In this document: positions 11,041-22,511 of the stretch, piece by piece
Position numbering within the stretch: the first letter of the stretch is position 1
How the letters are laid out: each line of letters begins with the position of its first letter
DNA from: Oegoconia quadripuncta
Taxonomy: Eukaryota; Arthropoda; Insecta; Lepidoptera; Autostichidae
DNA length: 64,000 nt
Assembly (NCBI GenBank): GCA_949316235.1
Contig: OX438745.1
Coordinates: 7,197,001-7,261,000, forward strand
Direction of reading: 5' to 3'
The notes under the pieces: model-generated
Seen by the model: the letters and a program-made list of their open reading frames with translations, nothing else
The model's database searches: none
What the model was told of the DNA's origin: nothing
Translations under genes and position numbers: made by a program

Positions 11041-11271
11041 AATAAATAAATATCCTTGGACATACAAACAACGCCATCTAGTTCCACATTAAACAAGTAT
11101 AGGCTTGTGTTGTGGATACCAGATGGTTGATAAAAAATACATTTATATATAAAATACATACATAACTCGGCAACATGTCTGTATTCATCATACAAATATA
11201 ATGTCCCTAGCGGAATTTGAACCCGCAACCTTTTGGTATAGCAGTCAGAGTTCCTAACCAATACACCAAAT
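11041..11271 (-). repeat. SINE-B copy
   Basis: An (ataa)n tail, atatccttggacatacaaac, the body, and a head ending at ccaatacaccaaatc. The head has changed at its last bases. Confidence 0.85.
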
Positions 11272-11831
11272 CAATCAATCAAAAATCACGATCAATCAGT
11301 AGATTTGTTTTTGTCTTAAAAAACAAAATAACAAATAATAAACTTTCAAAATCATTCGATTTTCCCACATTATACCTCACAACTGACTAGAGAACAGGGT
11401 GGGAGGCCCCAAAAAAAAATTGCGTCAATTTAACCGCAGCATTGCAGCAGATATCACTTCACTTAGAAGCAAATGACGCGAGAGGCCCGTGAAAAGGAAC
11501 GCGCCGGCTCTTCGCTACATTCATCTCTGTTCCCACGCCGTTTTAAGCACCTGACCTAAATAAAAACTTTGAATTGGACACGATCAATAATGTTTACGGG
11601 TTATTAAATAATATTCACGCTATACATCTATTGTCTGTCGGTCTCTATACAGCACAGAACACTATTGTTCCTAGCGGAGCTAAGGAGGCACATGAAGTCC
11701 TGTAAGAAGTCAGCTCGTCTGGAGTGGAGGGGTGGCTTCGAACCTCGTTCCCTCCATTACTAAGGTCACAGACTTACAATATTAGGAACCTAAAAGCAGG
11801 CTGAACTTATAGATTAATTACGATAATAATG
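11272..11831. other. Unassigned spacer
   Basis: No gene. The 11640-11790 block (tcctagcggagctaaggagg, ggctTcgaacc-like) has a weak tRNA-box-B flavour but no second copy in the window. Confidence 0.35.
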
Positions 11832-12070
11832 ACGACCGATTGGTGTAGTGGATAGTGACCCTAACAGCGAAACCAACGGTTGCGGGTTCGAATCCCGCGA
11901 CGGGTAAATGTTTGTGTGATGAATACAAACATTTATTCCTGAGTCATGCATGTTTATATAAATATTTATGTATGTTTATCCGTTATCTAGTATCCATAGT
12001 ACAAACTTTGCTTAGTTTGGGACTAGATGATTGGTGTAAGTGTCTGAAATATTTATTTATTTTATTTATT
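11832..12070 (+). repeat. SINE-C copy, full length
   Basis: Head gacgaccgattggtgtagtg with A-box-like tggtgtagtgg and B-box-like gggttcgaatcc, then the aaatgtttgtgtgatgaata core. The gtttgggactagatgattgg body follows, with a tttatt tail. The only sense-strand full SINE-C here, so a useful reference copy. Confidence 0.9.
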
Positions 12071-12259
12071 AGGGTGGCAAGTTTCCATACAATAATAACT
12101 ATACATTTTGGCATTGACGTTGTATTATCCGACTTATCAGGTTATGAATTTGTTAATACCTAGTATAATAAATCATAAGTATTTTATTTGGATACATCAA
12201 TACTGAAAAAATGAAAATATGCATGAACATACATAAAAAATACAGACTATAAATAATAA

Positions 12260-12531
12260 ATAAATAAAATATCCTTAGACATACACACAGCGCCATCTAG
12301 TTCCACAGTAAGCAACTATAGGCTTGTGTTATGGATACTAGATGGTTGATATACTAAATAAATACATTTTTTTTTGTAAATAAATACTTATTATAAATGA
12401 AAACATCCATAACTCGGGTACAAATGTCCGTATTCATCACACAAACATATGCCCCTAGCGGGATTCGAACCCGCAACCTTTTGGTACCTATAGTGGCCAG
12501 AGTTGCTAACCACTGCACCGAACAGGTCGTC
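12260..12531 (-). repeat. SINE-B copy, full length
   Basis: Complete from the (aaat)n tail to the caggtcgtc head end. A 4-base expansion (taccta) lies in the head at about 12486-12491. Confidence 0.9.
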
Positions 12532-12599
12532 AAAGCTATGGACATAGATCTTTCTCCTTTTTTGGTTAAAAAGAGTTACCTATAAGAATAAGAATCGTT

Positions 12600-12874
12600 T
12601 ATTTGTCCCAATTTAGCGACACACATATAAATATAAATAAATAAATAAATAAATATTTGGGACACTTCCACCAATCATCTAGTCCCAAACTAAGCAAATC
12701 TTGTACTATGGATACTAGATAACGGATAAACATACATAAATATTTATATAAACATCCATGACTCAGGAATAAATGTTCATATTCATCACACAAACATTTA
12801 TCCGTAGCGGGATTCGAACCCGCAACCGTTGGTTTCGCTGACAGGGTCACTATCCACTACACCAACCGGTCGTC
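12600..12874 (-). repeat. SINE-C copy, full length
   Basis: Tail (aaat)n at 12635-12655, body cttccaccaatcatctagtc, and head ending accaaccggtcgtc at ~12874. 12585-12634 (cgtttatttgtcccaattta) looks like a separate LINE tail in the same orientation. Confidence 0.9.
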
Positions 12875-13754
12875 ATATACATGTATAAATGTGAAACAAA
12901 ATCGACACAGTGAAATATAGCCAGTGGGTTATAGCCTTGTCACAGGGTAGGTAGAATGATAAAATTTGCTATAAATTGAGAAAAAATACAACTACAAAAT
13001 AAAAACTTACTCTTAAAGCAATATTCGCAACTGTTTAGAATATTTTCCTGTTCTCGTAGTGTGAATCAGCTATCTTGACAATGCATTTCGAGTAAAGAAA
13101 GAAAGAAAGAAGAAAGAAATCATTTATTTCGGACTTTGAGGTCCAAATTCTCCTAAAGCTAACAATTTGCTAGGGTGCGCACTGCCTTTCTAAGTTACCT
13201 TGCCTTTTGAGCATTTCATATTAAGTTTAGATTACAATTTGTTGGAATGTTGGCCTAAACTGCGTGTTATGGAACGCACCGCTTGCTCTCTGGTCGGTGA
13301 CATTTATTATCTATGCCCCTTACTTCATAATCTAACCGCTACACACGCTCGTTCGTTTTTTACTGTCTTACAAATACTATCTTAATAAACTAGTTATTAT
13401 AAAATTACATTTCTTCTTCATTTCATCACAATTACTATTTGTTATAAGTCTGTGGTTTTGGTGAATATCAGACTCTACTAGTGTATTTTAGCGGCATTTT
13501 ATTAGAGTGTCTATGATGATCCAACAAAATGGCTTTGGAAGGATGCAGACATGTACGAGTTCAGATCGGTTCGGATAAATGGGGCTCCAAACCACTCCTA
13601 AAGGAAGAATTCAGACTTGGCCACCATGATGGATTTGAATTCTGAGGAAAGAGCTAAAAGTCCCAAAAAACAGAGTTATTCGGACCGTTTTACAGATAAA
13701 TGGGATATTTATATAAGTACTGTATCTAACCAAGAGAACCAGTCGTTGTTCAAT
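12875..13754. other. Unassigned spacer with (AAAG)n tract
   Basis: 13093-13120 is an imperfect (aaag)n run beside catttatttcggacttt, typical of a minus-strand LINE tail. The rest has no recognised gene. Confidence 0.4.
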
Positions 13755-14165
13755 TATGGACGGTTACCCAAATTACATTGACCAAGTTAAAGAAAAGGTG
13801 AATGTCGTGTCGTATCAAGAGGTTAAAACGAGGGCGGAAAGTAGAGAGATGTGGTCGTTACTCCACCGACAAGTGTATAGCTCTTAAATTGAAGAAGACC
13901 CACATTGTGAAGCCCGTCAAGGTACCAGTCGCCCAACAACCATGCACCCTTATTCTATCTTCAACGAGAGTGAACTGTATCGCCAACGGGCAAAAAAAAT
14001 AAAACGATTCGACATTCCAAATATACAGAAATTTACACGTGATAGAAGGTGAGCCGATCACCGTTGAGTTGACACGTGCAAGTCTAAAGATATTTTTTGG
14101 TGGAAAGTCCCTTAGTCGCGTTTGCGACACCCATGAAAGAGATGAGTTGGTTCTATTTTTATACA
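13755..14165 (+). repeat. Retroelement-like fragment shared with 53655
   Basis: 13793-13905 (gtcgtgtcgtatcaagaggt, actccaccgacaagtgtata, gctcttaaattgaagaag) recurs at 53655-53765 in the same orientation. One frame (atggacggttacccaaatta onward) reads ~40 residues and then stops. Probably a decayed retroelement coding end; family not identified. Confidence 0.45.
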
Positions 14166-14244
14166 TGCACTACAACTACAATATATAATTATAGAGATTT
14201 TAATCTTTTGAATCTGTTCGACATTTGGTTTTTATAATGTAAAC

Positions 14245-14537
14245 AACATAGGATTTACGAATCGGAAGTCGCGGGTTCGATCCCCAGCGGGGTACATGTT
14301 TAGTACTCGGTTTGGTTGGTGGTAGAGCAATTTAAATATCCGCCTGGATAGCAACCACCATCTTATCTAAATCTGCGGCCAAACAGCAATGTTAATAACA
14401 TTGTTGTCTTCCGGTTATCAGAGATATGATAGCCAGTTCCCCAAATATTTGGGTTCCCGGACACTTCCACCTTCGGCCTCATCTTCACTTAATATCAGGT
14501 GTGATTGAAGTCAAGTGCCAACCCTTTGTGTACCTAT
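14245..14537 (+). repeat. SINE-A copy, 5' end eroded
   Basis: ggattTacgaatcggaagtc, then gggttcgatccccagcgggg, the cggtttggttggtggtagag body and the gtgtgattgaagtcaagtgc end. Lacks the first ~30 bases of the head. Confidence 0.85.
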
Positions 14538-14545
14538 AATAAAAA

Positions 14546-14653
14546 AGCTTAATGACACGTTAGAAATGATTTAAATATAAAATATTTTCTAATGTCTAAT
14601 GACACCTTACGTTATGTTTACATATAAAATCTTTTCTAACGTGTCATTAAGCT
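14546..14653. mobile_element. 108-bp MITE with 21-bp perfect TIRs
   Basis: agcttaatgacacgttagaa at the left is exactly inverted at 14633-14653. The interior holds a second partial inverted copy (tctaatgtctaatgacacc). No coding capacity. It sits directly after the SINE-A tail. Confidence 0.8.
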
Positions 14654-16013
14654 ACATGGTTATTATCTTTAACGATTAACCATAAAAAATATATTATAAT
14701 TATAGCAAGTTTAACTAAGTATTCATTTTGGTTGTATTTAAATAAAGTGTACTACACAAAACTCACGTTATATGTGTTTGGACAAGGACAAAATCTGCAT
14801 AAATTCATAATGCGGGTAGTTTAAAATTTATATTTTCTTACAAGTAATAGTTACTCTTACAGGTACTATATAGGTACTAACTAATGGTGTCATAAATGTA
14901 GGGTAACATTACATACCTGTCTCTATTAGATTCTAATGTAACCAATCTCATATAACAATGTTTGTCCTCATTTCTGCAACGTAAACGAATATAAATTGTC
15001 TTCTTTCAAATCAAAAAGTTCTCCATTGTAATCAAACCACCCCCAATATAAAATTTCATACACCATATTCGTAAATTGTGTTCGTATAATCTCTTTAGAC
15101 GACGCAGCACCCTCATGAATAAAACTAGCTGATGTATAAATTCAAATTTCCTCTTCTCCACACGCTCATTTCCATATCTCGGCCTCCCCCTATGCTTTAT
15201 TATTAAAACTCGTGCAAAAACCGACACCAAAAGTTATTCGCTATCTACGTTCGGAAATGGCATTATCGGGCCCGAGCCCGAAGCGCACACGTCTCAGCCA
15301 ATAGGGCATTCTTATCAGAAAATGACTCATTTCAAATGACAGAGTGTTCTAAAGCACTTTGAAATATAGAACGACACAATCTTACCCATATTTTCCATTC
15401 AATACTCCACTCTAAGTTACATTTATTAGGTTTAATTTTCAACGTAGAGTCATGGTACAGTTAGGACTCGTAAAACGCGAGCGGTCGTAGCGAGAGGAAA
15501 TTGGAATAAGAAAATTTGGGGTGTAAAATGAAAGATAGACGAGTGCTAATTTCCGGCTATTACTACGTCTCTTTCTTTCCCGCACATTTATTGCGGGGAA
15601 TGGCCTCTAGGGTGGTGTGTTGCTGTCTTTTTCTGGCGTGTAGACTGTAGTTCGTGTTTAATAGAACGTGTGTTGACGTAGTTAACTACATTATTAAGTT
15701 AGATTCTTTGAAACATTTATAAACTTACTAGTGGTTCAGATAACTTTAGATAATAGATTATAATTTCTCTCTATCTATAGAGATATTAAGTAAACGTTGA
15801 AAACTAAACTATCATACTAAATCATAATTATTTTTTGTAAAGTAGGTTTATTTTCCTTAATATCTCGACCCGTCTGTACTCAGCGAGGTCTCAATAGAGA
15901 ATGACATCGACGGCCGCGTTGCGTCAAACAACCGGAATTTATCGACTACCCGCAAACAATCCACTCGCTCTCCAATCGACGCTATGATTCAGTTAGTAAG
16001 TAAAATCTATTTC

Positions 16014-16072
16014 TAACAATTGTCTCACAAAACTAGATTACTATCTAATCTAGTTTTCTGGGACAATTGTTA
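16014..16072. repeat. 59-nt stem-loop (27-bp imperfect stem)
   Basis: taacaattgtctcacaaaac...tagatta pairs with its inverted copy across a 5-base loop (ctatc), with 2 mismatches. The base composition is not simple AT repeat. It could be a tiny foldback element or a short structured RNA. Confidence 0.75.
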
Positions 16073-16364
16073 TTTTTATTATTTTCTTAAAATATACTAT
16101 CATAAATGAAGCTTCGATGTCATTAAAAGTACATTAAGACAATACAAAAATACATTAACTACATAATACATGAAAAAAAATCAAACTATAAATTGAAAAC
16201 TGTGAAAACGTAGTTATATCATCCAGATAGAGTTGTTTTGAACAATTTGTTTTGAAACTAGACATCTTCGAAACGGCTTAACCTATTTTCCTCAAACGTG
16301 GCTAAGAAGCTTTCCCCTCGTTTAGTATTTGATATAAAAAATCGCACTCAAATGACGCCACACA

Positions 16365-16616
16365 TTACTGATGTACATTCGGACAAAGGCTGGACATATA
16401 CATAACGCCGTCAAACACATAACACCCGTCTTTTTCGTCGGCGGTTAAACATAACCTTATGTTTGACATGCCTAAACAACCTATCAAGTCTGTTGTACGA
16501 TTGTCATCGCTTCTTCTCAATAGTACAAATTGCCGCTGCGAAGTCATGTTAGATTGTATATGAGCTTCACACCAATGGCCATTATTGGTCAATGAAATAT
16601 CAGTAAATATAGCATC
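16365..16616 (-). other. Candidate terminal coding exon (weak)
   Basis: On -, a splice-acceptor-like aaaatgtttcag ends at 16617. It opens an 83-codon frame to a stop at 16365-16367. The peptide has mixed composition with five cysteines (NNGHWCEAH, LIGCLGMSNIRLCLTADEKDGCY, SSLCPN in order). It lies in the repeat-poor block. No family recognised and no partner exon found. Confidence 0.2.
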
Positions 16617-19600
16617 CTGAAACATTTTCTCTCACTAATAGTGGAAGCGATATTTTCAAACAATCTCCGGAACATTAGCTAAATTTTACAATGCTATTGC
16701 ACTGTAACGGCAGCCATTTGTTTGCGTTTGAGCGTATTTGTTTGGTTGGTAGAATTGCTTTCGAGTCGGAAACACTCGGGAGCTTGTGAAAGACAACCAT
16801 TGTTCGAAATTTAAATTTAGAGAACGGAAACTGAATTGAGTTGCGATGAATGTAGCACAAAATCTCTGTTAAATAATTGTTGTATATGTAATAATATTTT
16901 GGTGTGCAATAGTTAATTATTAAACAAGAGCCACTATAATTTCATAAGTTCGAATTCGGAACTAACATCGATGGACATAAATGTTGATGATTGTATGACA
17001 ATTTTTGATTTGAAACCCAGAGATAGTGCTTAAGGTACCTAACTAAGGCAAAGAATTTTGTATACCAAAAACCCGATATACCTCAATTAGATCATATATT
17101 TCGTAATCAATATGGCTGGAATAAAATAAAATTAAAAGAAAGGATTTTTCCGCTTGTAGAGTATTACCCCACATTTTTATGGCCGGAATCGATTCTATAC
17201 GTGTTTCTGACCAAACTAATTTCAGGTTTCGGGGATACAATAAATAACCATGTGCAATACAATACATAGGTATACAATTATGTCGTAGGCAGATAGTTAA
17301 ATTGTCCATTCAATAGAATGCCTGGGCGGAGCGTTATTTGTTGCTGATATTTCCGCTTTCACAGAAAATTGTACTGTTCAGAGCAGGTCGATTAGATTGT
17401 GTTAGATTCCTTTCTCCACCCATTGGAGATCCCGTCTGATCAGCGCAGTTTTCTATAATACAGGAAATGTACATAACGATAATCCTAGGCATTCAATTAA
17501 ATAACTAATTTAAGCATCTGCCTGTGACATATATCTATACTCGAATTGTCAAAGATCTGTAGACAGAATTGTTGCATTCAAATCAAGTATATCTGGATTT
17601 GAATGCACAAACCTATTAACAAGAGAAAAAATTGCAATAAGAATGAAACAATACATACTGCAATGGACAAACTATTCAATTGTTTGTTAAACAGTATATT
17701 CAATGTTTCATTCTTTGATCGAAAACCTTTCCCCTACATTCATAATCTCTATCTTTCGCCATTAATTCTACAGCCATTTAGGGCGATAACACACTCCATC
17801 CTCGGGTAATGCGAGACGGGGCTATCGTAGAGCTATTAACACGGAAGCCAAATGAAATCAGTGTCACCCTATGTTTAGACATCACGTCTTTAATGACAGT
17901 GTAGTTAATCCATTTACCCACTCACTAAATTGGATATCAAATAGCTACCAAAGCTATGAATATAGGAAGACGGTAGAATTTTCTAATTCGATAAACCAAT
18001 TGAGCTCCAAATATGGGAGGTAATTCGCACGCCGTAACGTTTCTCAAACTTTTAAATTAATTGCTATTAATGTTTTAAACAGTAACTAAAGACCCAAAAA
18101 CAATTCCTATCAAATTAAAGTTCCAGCGAGATAAAAAGCCTTACTCCAATTAATTCAAATCGATTTCCACTCAGCCAAACCCTCGCTCGCCGCGAACGAT
18201 CAGAATTTCAAATTCACCTTCCAGAAAACGCAGCCAGCATGGTGTAAACGTTCTTTTTTGATTCCAATATGCCATTTAAAATGGAACGCGCCAAAAGAAA
18301 TAGTAGCAACCGAGTTAGGTTGGCCAGCCTGATGCTATCTTGGCAGTTGGCACACCTGACCGACGCTAATTGGACAATAAATCAATTCTTCCCCGTTTCT
18401 TATTGGCGAATCGTGGCATTCCAATATTGAAAATTTGGCCGCGCGATATTGACAACATGATAAAAAACAATAGGGCGGTTATCTTTTTCTTTTGTGTTCA
18501 TCTCTGGTCTGGACCCCGGTTCTTATTAAGGCTGAGGAGTTGTGTTTTATTTGTTTCGGACCAATGTCTTATCGTTTAGACAATTTGTTTTTGGGAGCTC
18601 GTTATTGAATTATTAATATTGATATTTTGTACATTCCAGATTGATATGACAGTTGGAACAAAAGTTTTGTAATGGGCATACGTTATATTCTGAAACAATA
18701 TGTCATCATAATCAAAATTTATTGAACTGATTTTAAACAGGTCTTACTTCTTTTGAGAAGAATGACAATGCTATGGGCCTACAGCTTTAATTCCTACGCT
18801 ATAAAAATGGAATTAATAAATGTAATGCAATGTAGTGCGCGGGCGTCATCCATTATTAGAGTTATTAACAAAACGGAACGCGGGCCCGGCTAATCTGGGC
18901 GCGCTCTGAGCATAATTAAATTCTGAGAACAAGCGAGCTATTAAAGCGAAACGGTAGCGCGACGCCCATTACGAAACGGAACGTGCATAATTATTTCGTT
19001 CCTTACTTTTTCTTATTCCCAGTTCGATTTTCGAAACCCCGCGCTAATGTGGCGTCGCTGCTCTCCGGCACGAAGCCATGTAAACAATGTTCTCGTAAAA
19101 TCTTATTCAATTACTGCTCAGTTCACTTACTTAATATACTGATAACTTTCTGTTAATTACTTTTTGCGAATCCGGCCCGAAGGACCAACGGAATTAATTG
19201 CCGACCGAACCTGTATCACTGCAAGATGGAAACTTGAGGAGGTAGGTATACATACATTTTGACTTTTTTAGATGCTACTACTTTTTCTATCGAGACCACC
19301 AACGCATTCAAATGAGGCATATCATTAACTTGTATAAACAATGTCGTAAAATGACAGGTAGCATAGCTGTCACATCGTTGGTAATATTATTCATGCCCCC
19401 TTATCGGGGGCTCAGATCTACCGTTCGGCGTACTGTTAACATGTATTTTGACAGATGACATAAGTTTGTCGCCGTATCGGCGAGTCGTCATCTCTCCGTT
19501 GAAATACAATTCGGATGTAATAACAAGCTCCCGTCTTACGTTCGTTGATAAAGAGGTTCGTGTAAATCAAACTAATGGTTTTGTTTTAGTATCATCTTGA

Positions 19601-20128
19601 GGTGCTATTTACGAATCACAATTTAATCTATTTTAGCTATAACATTACAATAGGAAATTCTCATTTTCGTTTTTTAATCAGGGTAGATACGATTGTCATG
19701 TATGGTACGCTCACAATACCTTACGCTGTCATCGAAACGTCAAAAGGACGTTTACACTCACGTAAATTGTACGGACTCGTCCCTCGTGAGCAATGAGAGT
19801 CGGGACAACAAAGTGGCAAACATTTACTTAACATTTTAGACTAAAGTAGTAACTAATAAAGCGATCGATTGAAATCGCTTCGAAAAGGGAAATCATCTGT
19901 GAAAAAACAAGGGACTTAGGAAATCTATTCTCCGTTCAAATGTTTTGATACTGTTTAAATGAACAACAGTATCTCAAGTATCAACTTAAGTTCATCAGAA
20001 TTTTAAGATCGTTTAATTAAAATATAATTTTTGACGACCTGTTTGGTGTAGGGTTAGAAACTGACTACTATACCAAAAGGTCGCAGGTTCGAATCAGCTA
20101 GGGGCATGTTTATATGATGAATACGGAC

Positions 20129-20175
20129 ATCAGGTGTGATTGAGGTCAATTACCAACCAGTTGGGCATAAAAAAT
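20129..20175 (+). mobile_element. 5'-truncated SINE-A inserted in SINE-B
   Basis: Only the last ~45 bases of SINE-A (atcaggtgtgattgaggtca plus an A-rich end) are present. gacat occurs on both sides (20126-20130 and 20177-20181) as a short target duplication. Confidence 0.7.
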
Positions 20176-20262
20176 AGACATGTGTATCCGAGTTATGGAT
20201 GTTTTCATTTATAATAAGTATTTATTTACAAAAAAAATATATTTATGTAGTATATCAACCAT

Positions 20263-20640
20263 TTTTTTTTTTTACAGGGGGAAACACATTTACGCGTTCG
20301 ACCCGCCGCTGACGGGGGTCAGTGGCGAGGATATGTGGGACTCACCGCTCCAGACGGGAGCGGTCCTACCCACTAAAAACCCCCCGGTGTTCCTCCGCGC
20401 GCACCGAAACGGCGTGGCCACGGGTACCCCTCGGTAATCGTCCGCAGCCACGCCAGCGCGGCGCCCGCCGCCAGGGCAACGGCGGCGGCGGGCCCTCCTA
20501 TAGGCTGGAGCAGGGAGGAATCTCCTGGTCCAGCCACCTCAAGAAGGCGCGTGGGAACACCACGCGCGCCTTCTCGCGAGGCTTGCGTGTGCCTCCTCGC
20601 TCGGTAGGGCGGAGAAGGTGGGCATACGCCCTTCTCCGGG
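20263..20640 (-). mobile_element. GC-rich, hairpin-rich retroposon, 17-bp TSD
   Basis: 378 bp of very GC-rich DNA beginning with an 11-T run (a poly(A) tail on -). It is flanked by exact copies of tgtagtatatcaaccat at 20246-20262 and 20641-20657, so it arrived by target-primed retroposition on -. It holds four strong stem-loops: 20345-20363, 20463-20493, 20542-20574 (13-bp stem) and 20611-20637. Open frames run through it on both strands but read as low-complexity Ala/Arg/Gly. It may be the 3' UTR of a GC-rich non-LTR element or a retroposed structured RNA. Confidence 0.85.
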
Positions 20641-20745
20641 TGTAGTATATCAACCATCTGGTATCCACAACACAAGCCTATAGTTGCTTAAAGTGGAACT
20701 AGATGACATTGTGTGTATGTCCAAGGATATTTATTTGTTTATTTA

Positions 20746-21245
20746 AATGAAATAATATATGAACTCAAACTCACAACTGTCAATTATCCATCCGATTTAT
20801 AATTAATATAAGTACCAACTCAAACTTAGAATTCGTCTCTGAATTTCATTCTTAGGCTTAAAGAATGTTACTCTAGCAAAAATCTCCGCTTGAGGACAGT
20901 TAAAAAAGGGACAGCTTTATGTAACTTGTATGGCGGCATCTCTTTCTTTTTGTTCAAAATTCCAAATTCGTAATTAACATAACCACTGCGTTTAGCACAT
21001 TATTGGGAAATATTATTTAATTAACACATCAAAACGCTAAATATTGAAAAGTACACACAAATTGCAGAAAATATTTAAAAAAAATGCGACACCACTCGCC
21101 GAATTTCAACCAAAAACCATTTTGTCTTCCCTATCTTTGTATATAGTGTGAAATTTAATTCGTATAATTCCTGTTTACTGGTGATTTACAGATAGATGAC
21201 CCATTCTTGATTATGAATTTAGCCAAAAAATGGAGTTCCATACTA
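20746..21245. other. Unassigned AT-rich spacer
   Basis: No gene, TIR or shared repeat was recognised. Confidence 0.4.
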
Positions 21246-21570
21246 AAACCGCCTCCGTGGCTCAATGTAAACAACATTGGGTTTACGATTCGGAGGTCGC
21301 GGGTTCGATCCCCAGCGGCGTACATGTTTAAGTACTAGGTTTGGTTGGTGGTAGGGCATTTTAAATGTCTAGCTACCACCATCTTATCTAAATCTGCCGC
21401 CAAGCCTGTTAATATAGTATTGTTGTGTTCGGGTTGTCAGAGATAAGATCACCAGTCCCCCAAATGTGTTGGGGTTTCCGGGTCAGTACACTTCCACTTT
21501 CGACCTCATCTTCACTGAACATCAGGTGTGATTGAGGTCAAGCACCAACCCGTTATGCATAAAAAAAAAG
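21246..21570 (+). repeat. SINE-A copy, full length
   Basis: Begins aaaccgcctccgtggctcaa; the head reads as tRNA-like with gtcgcgggttcgatccccag. The body includes cggtttggttggtggtaggg, taccaccatcttatctaaat and gataagatcaccagtccccc, ending cccgttatgcat plus poly(A). The head's tttacgattc context resembles a tRNA-Arg(ACG)-type ancestor, which is an inference. Confidence 0.9.
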
Positions 21571-21623
21571 GTTACAGGATCGTTTACTTTGTATGAGTAA
21601 TTGAAAATTTAATGAACATATTC

Positions 21624-21712
21624 CATTATGGTTCCTTTGGGGAAAGTTAATCGTAATCAAGAGTGGCGTAACCAGTTAATGAGAATTACACGAATTCTAA
21701 TTCACCCTGTAT
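21624..21712 (+). repeat. Single arm of the TIR element seen at 38624-39278
   Basis: atggttcctttggggaaagt, then gagtggcgtaaccagttaat, then tcaccctgta matches the right arm of the element at 38624-39278. The other arm is absent here. Confidence 0.6.
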
Positions 21713-22511
21713 AAGTAACGGGTACCTACGTAAAAGCAGTAAAGCCGTAAACATGTTATAACACAAAGTTACAGTTACTTCAGTTATACGATGTTATCTC
21801 TAGAATCACGAGTCGAACCATCGGATGGATTTCGCTCGTGCCAAAGGATGGATTTGATGCGTTACTTTACTTTAGAAATCGGGCATGGGCGAGACTGACT
21901 CGCGTATCTAGGATTACGTAGAAAAACAAAATTTTATAACACTTTATTGTATGTACAAAAAAAGTACAGCATATATATACTTGAGGTGAGCTTATCCCTA
22001 AAAGATAAAGTCCAACAAACCCATCATAGGACAATAACAATAGAGAAGAGTACCTACACAAATAAAAATTTTAAATAGAAAAGAAATATTATAGTAAATT
22101 GAGAAATATATAAATAAATAATAAAAATAGTAAATAAATATTAAACCTTTTGTATGTGACCCCCTCTATCGAACCACCAGGTAGACGTACCCTGATAATT
22201 ATGTTGATATTAATTTATAAACCCATGTAGATATAATCACGTCTTTTGCTAAGAAAATTGTACTGTCTATACATTATTAATGAATATAAAATATGCCTAT
22301 GACGTTGCATGGTCCCAACTCTCGTCCGGTCGCTCTGTAAATTTGTCTGGGAGGCCTATTTTCAGCAGTGGACGTCCACCTATATCAAAATGTAAGCGTG
22401 TCAGGCCCTTAAATGTATGCCTGCGCAATCTTCGCGCAAATCATTAGACTTCAATAATGTTGTGGCCTTCTAATGCACCTAATACTTGTTATCACGAAAC
22501 TATTGTAACTA
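21713..22511. other. Spacer with LINE-tail scraps
   Basis: 21983-22030 (ggtgagcttatccctaaaag) resembles 35127-35170, a known lepidopteran LINE segment. 22350-22385 (gggaggcctattttcagcag, tggacgtcc) is a decayed gcctatgttcagcagtgg-type LINE 3' end. No gene. Confidence 0.45.

Larger units (their letters stand above)
14654..20032. other. Repeat-poor block, no confident gene
   Basis: In 5.4 kb I find no SINE-A/B/C, LINE tail or MITE, unlike every other region of this size here. The sequence alternates AT-rich words with TAATTA-type cores (for example 18914, 18988) and GC-richer patches (18840-19080). One weak exon candidate (16365-16616) and one hairpin (16014-16072) are listed separately. It may be unique regulatory DNA or a long intron. 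Confidence 0.45.
20033..20745 (+). repeat. SINE-B with two nested insertions
   Basis: Sense SINE-B from gacgacctgtttggtgtagg to the gtgtgtatgtccaaggatat tail. A SINE-A tail fragment (20129-20175) interrupts the core and a GC-rich retroposon (20263-20640) interrupts the body. The SINE-B halves resume exactly after each. Confidence 0.9.

Noticed and set aside
12797..12874. tRNA gene (gcgggttcgaatcccg with A- and B-box-like sequence)
   Set aside because: Heads of SINE-B/C/A/D all look tRNA-like, but lack paired acceptor arms and continue into SINE bodies and tails.
20322..20675. Proteins of 100-107 residues on both strands
   Set aside because: Open frames caused by high GC in the retroposon. 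Composition is low-complexity and the frames cross TSD boundaries.
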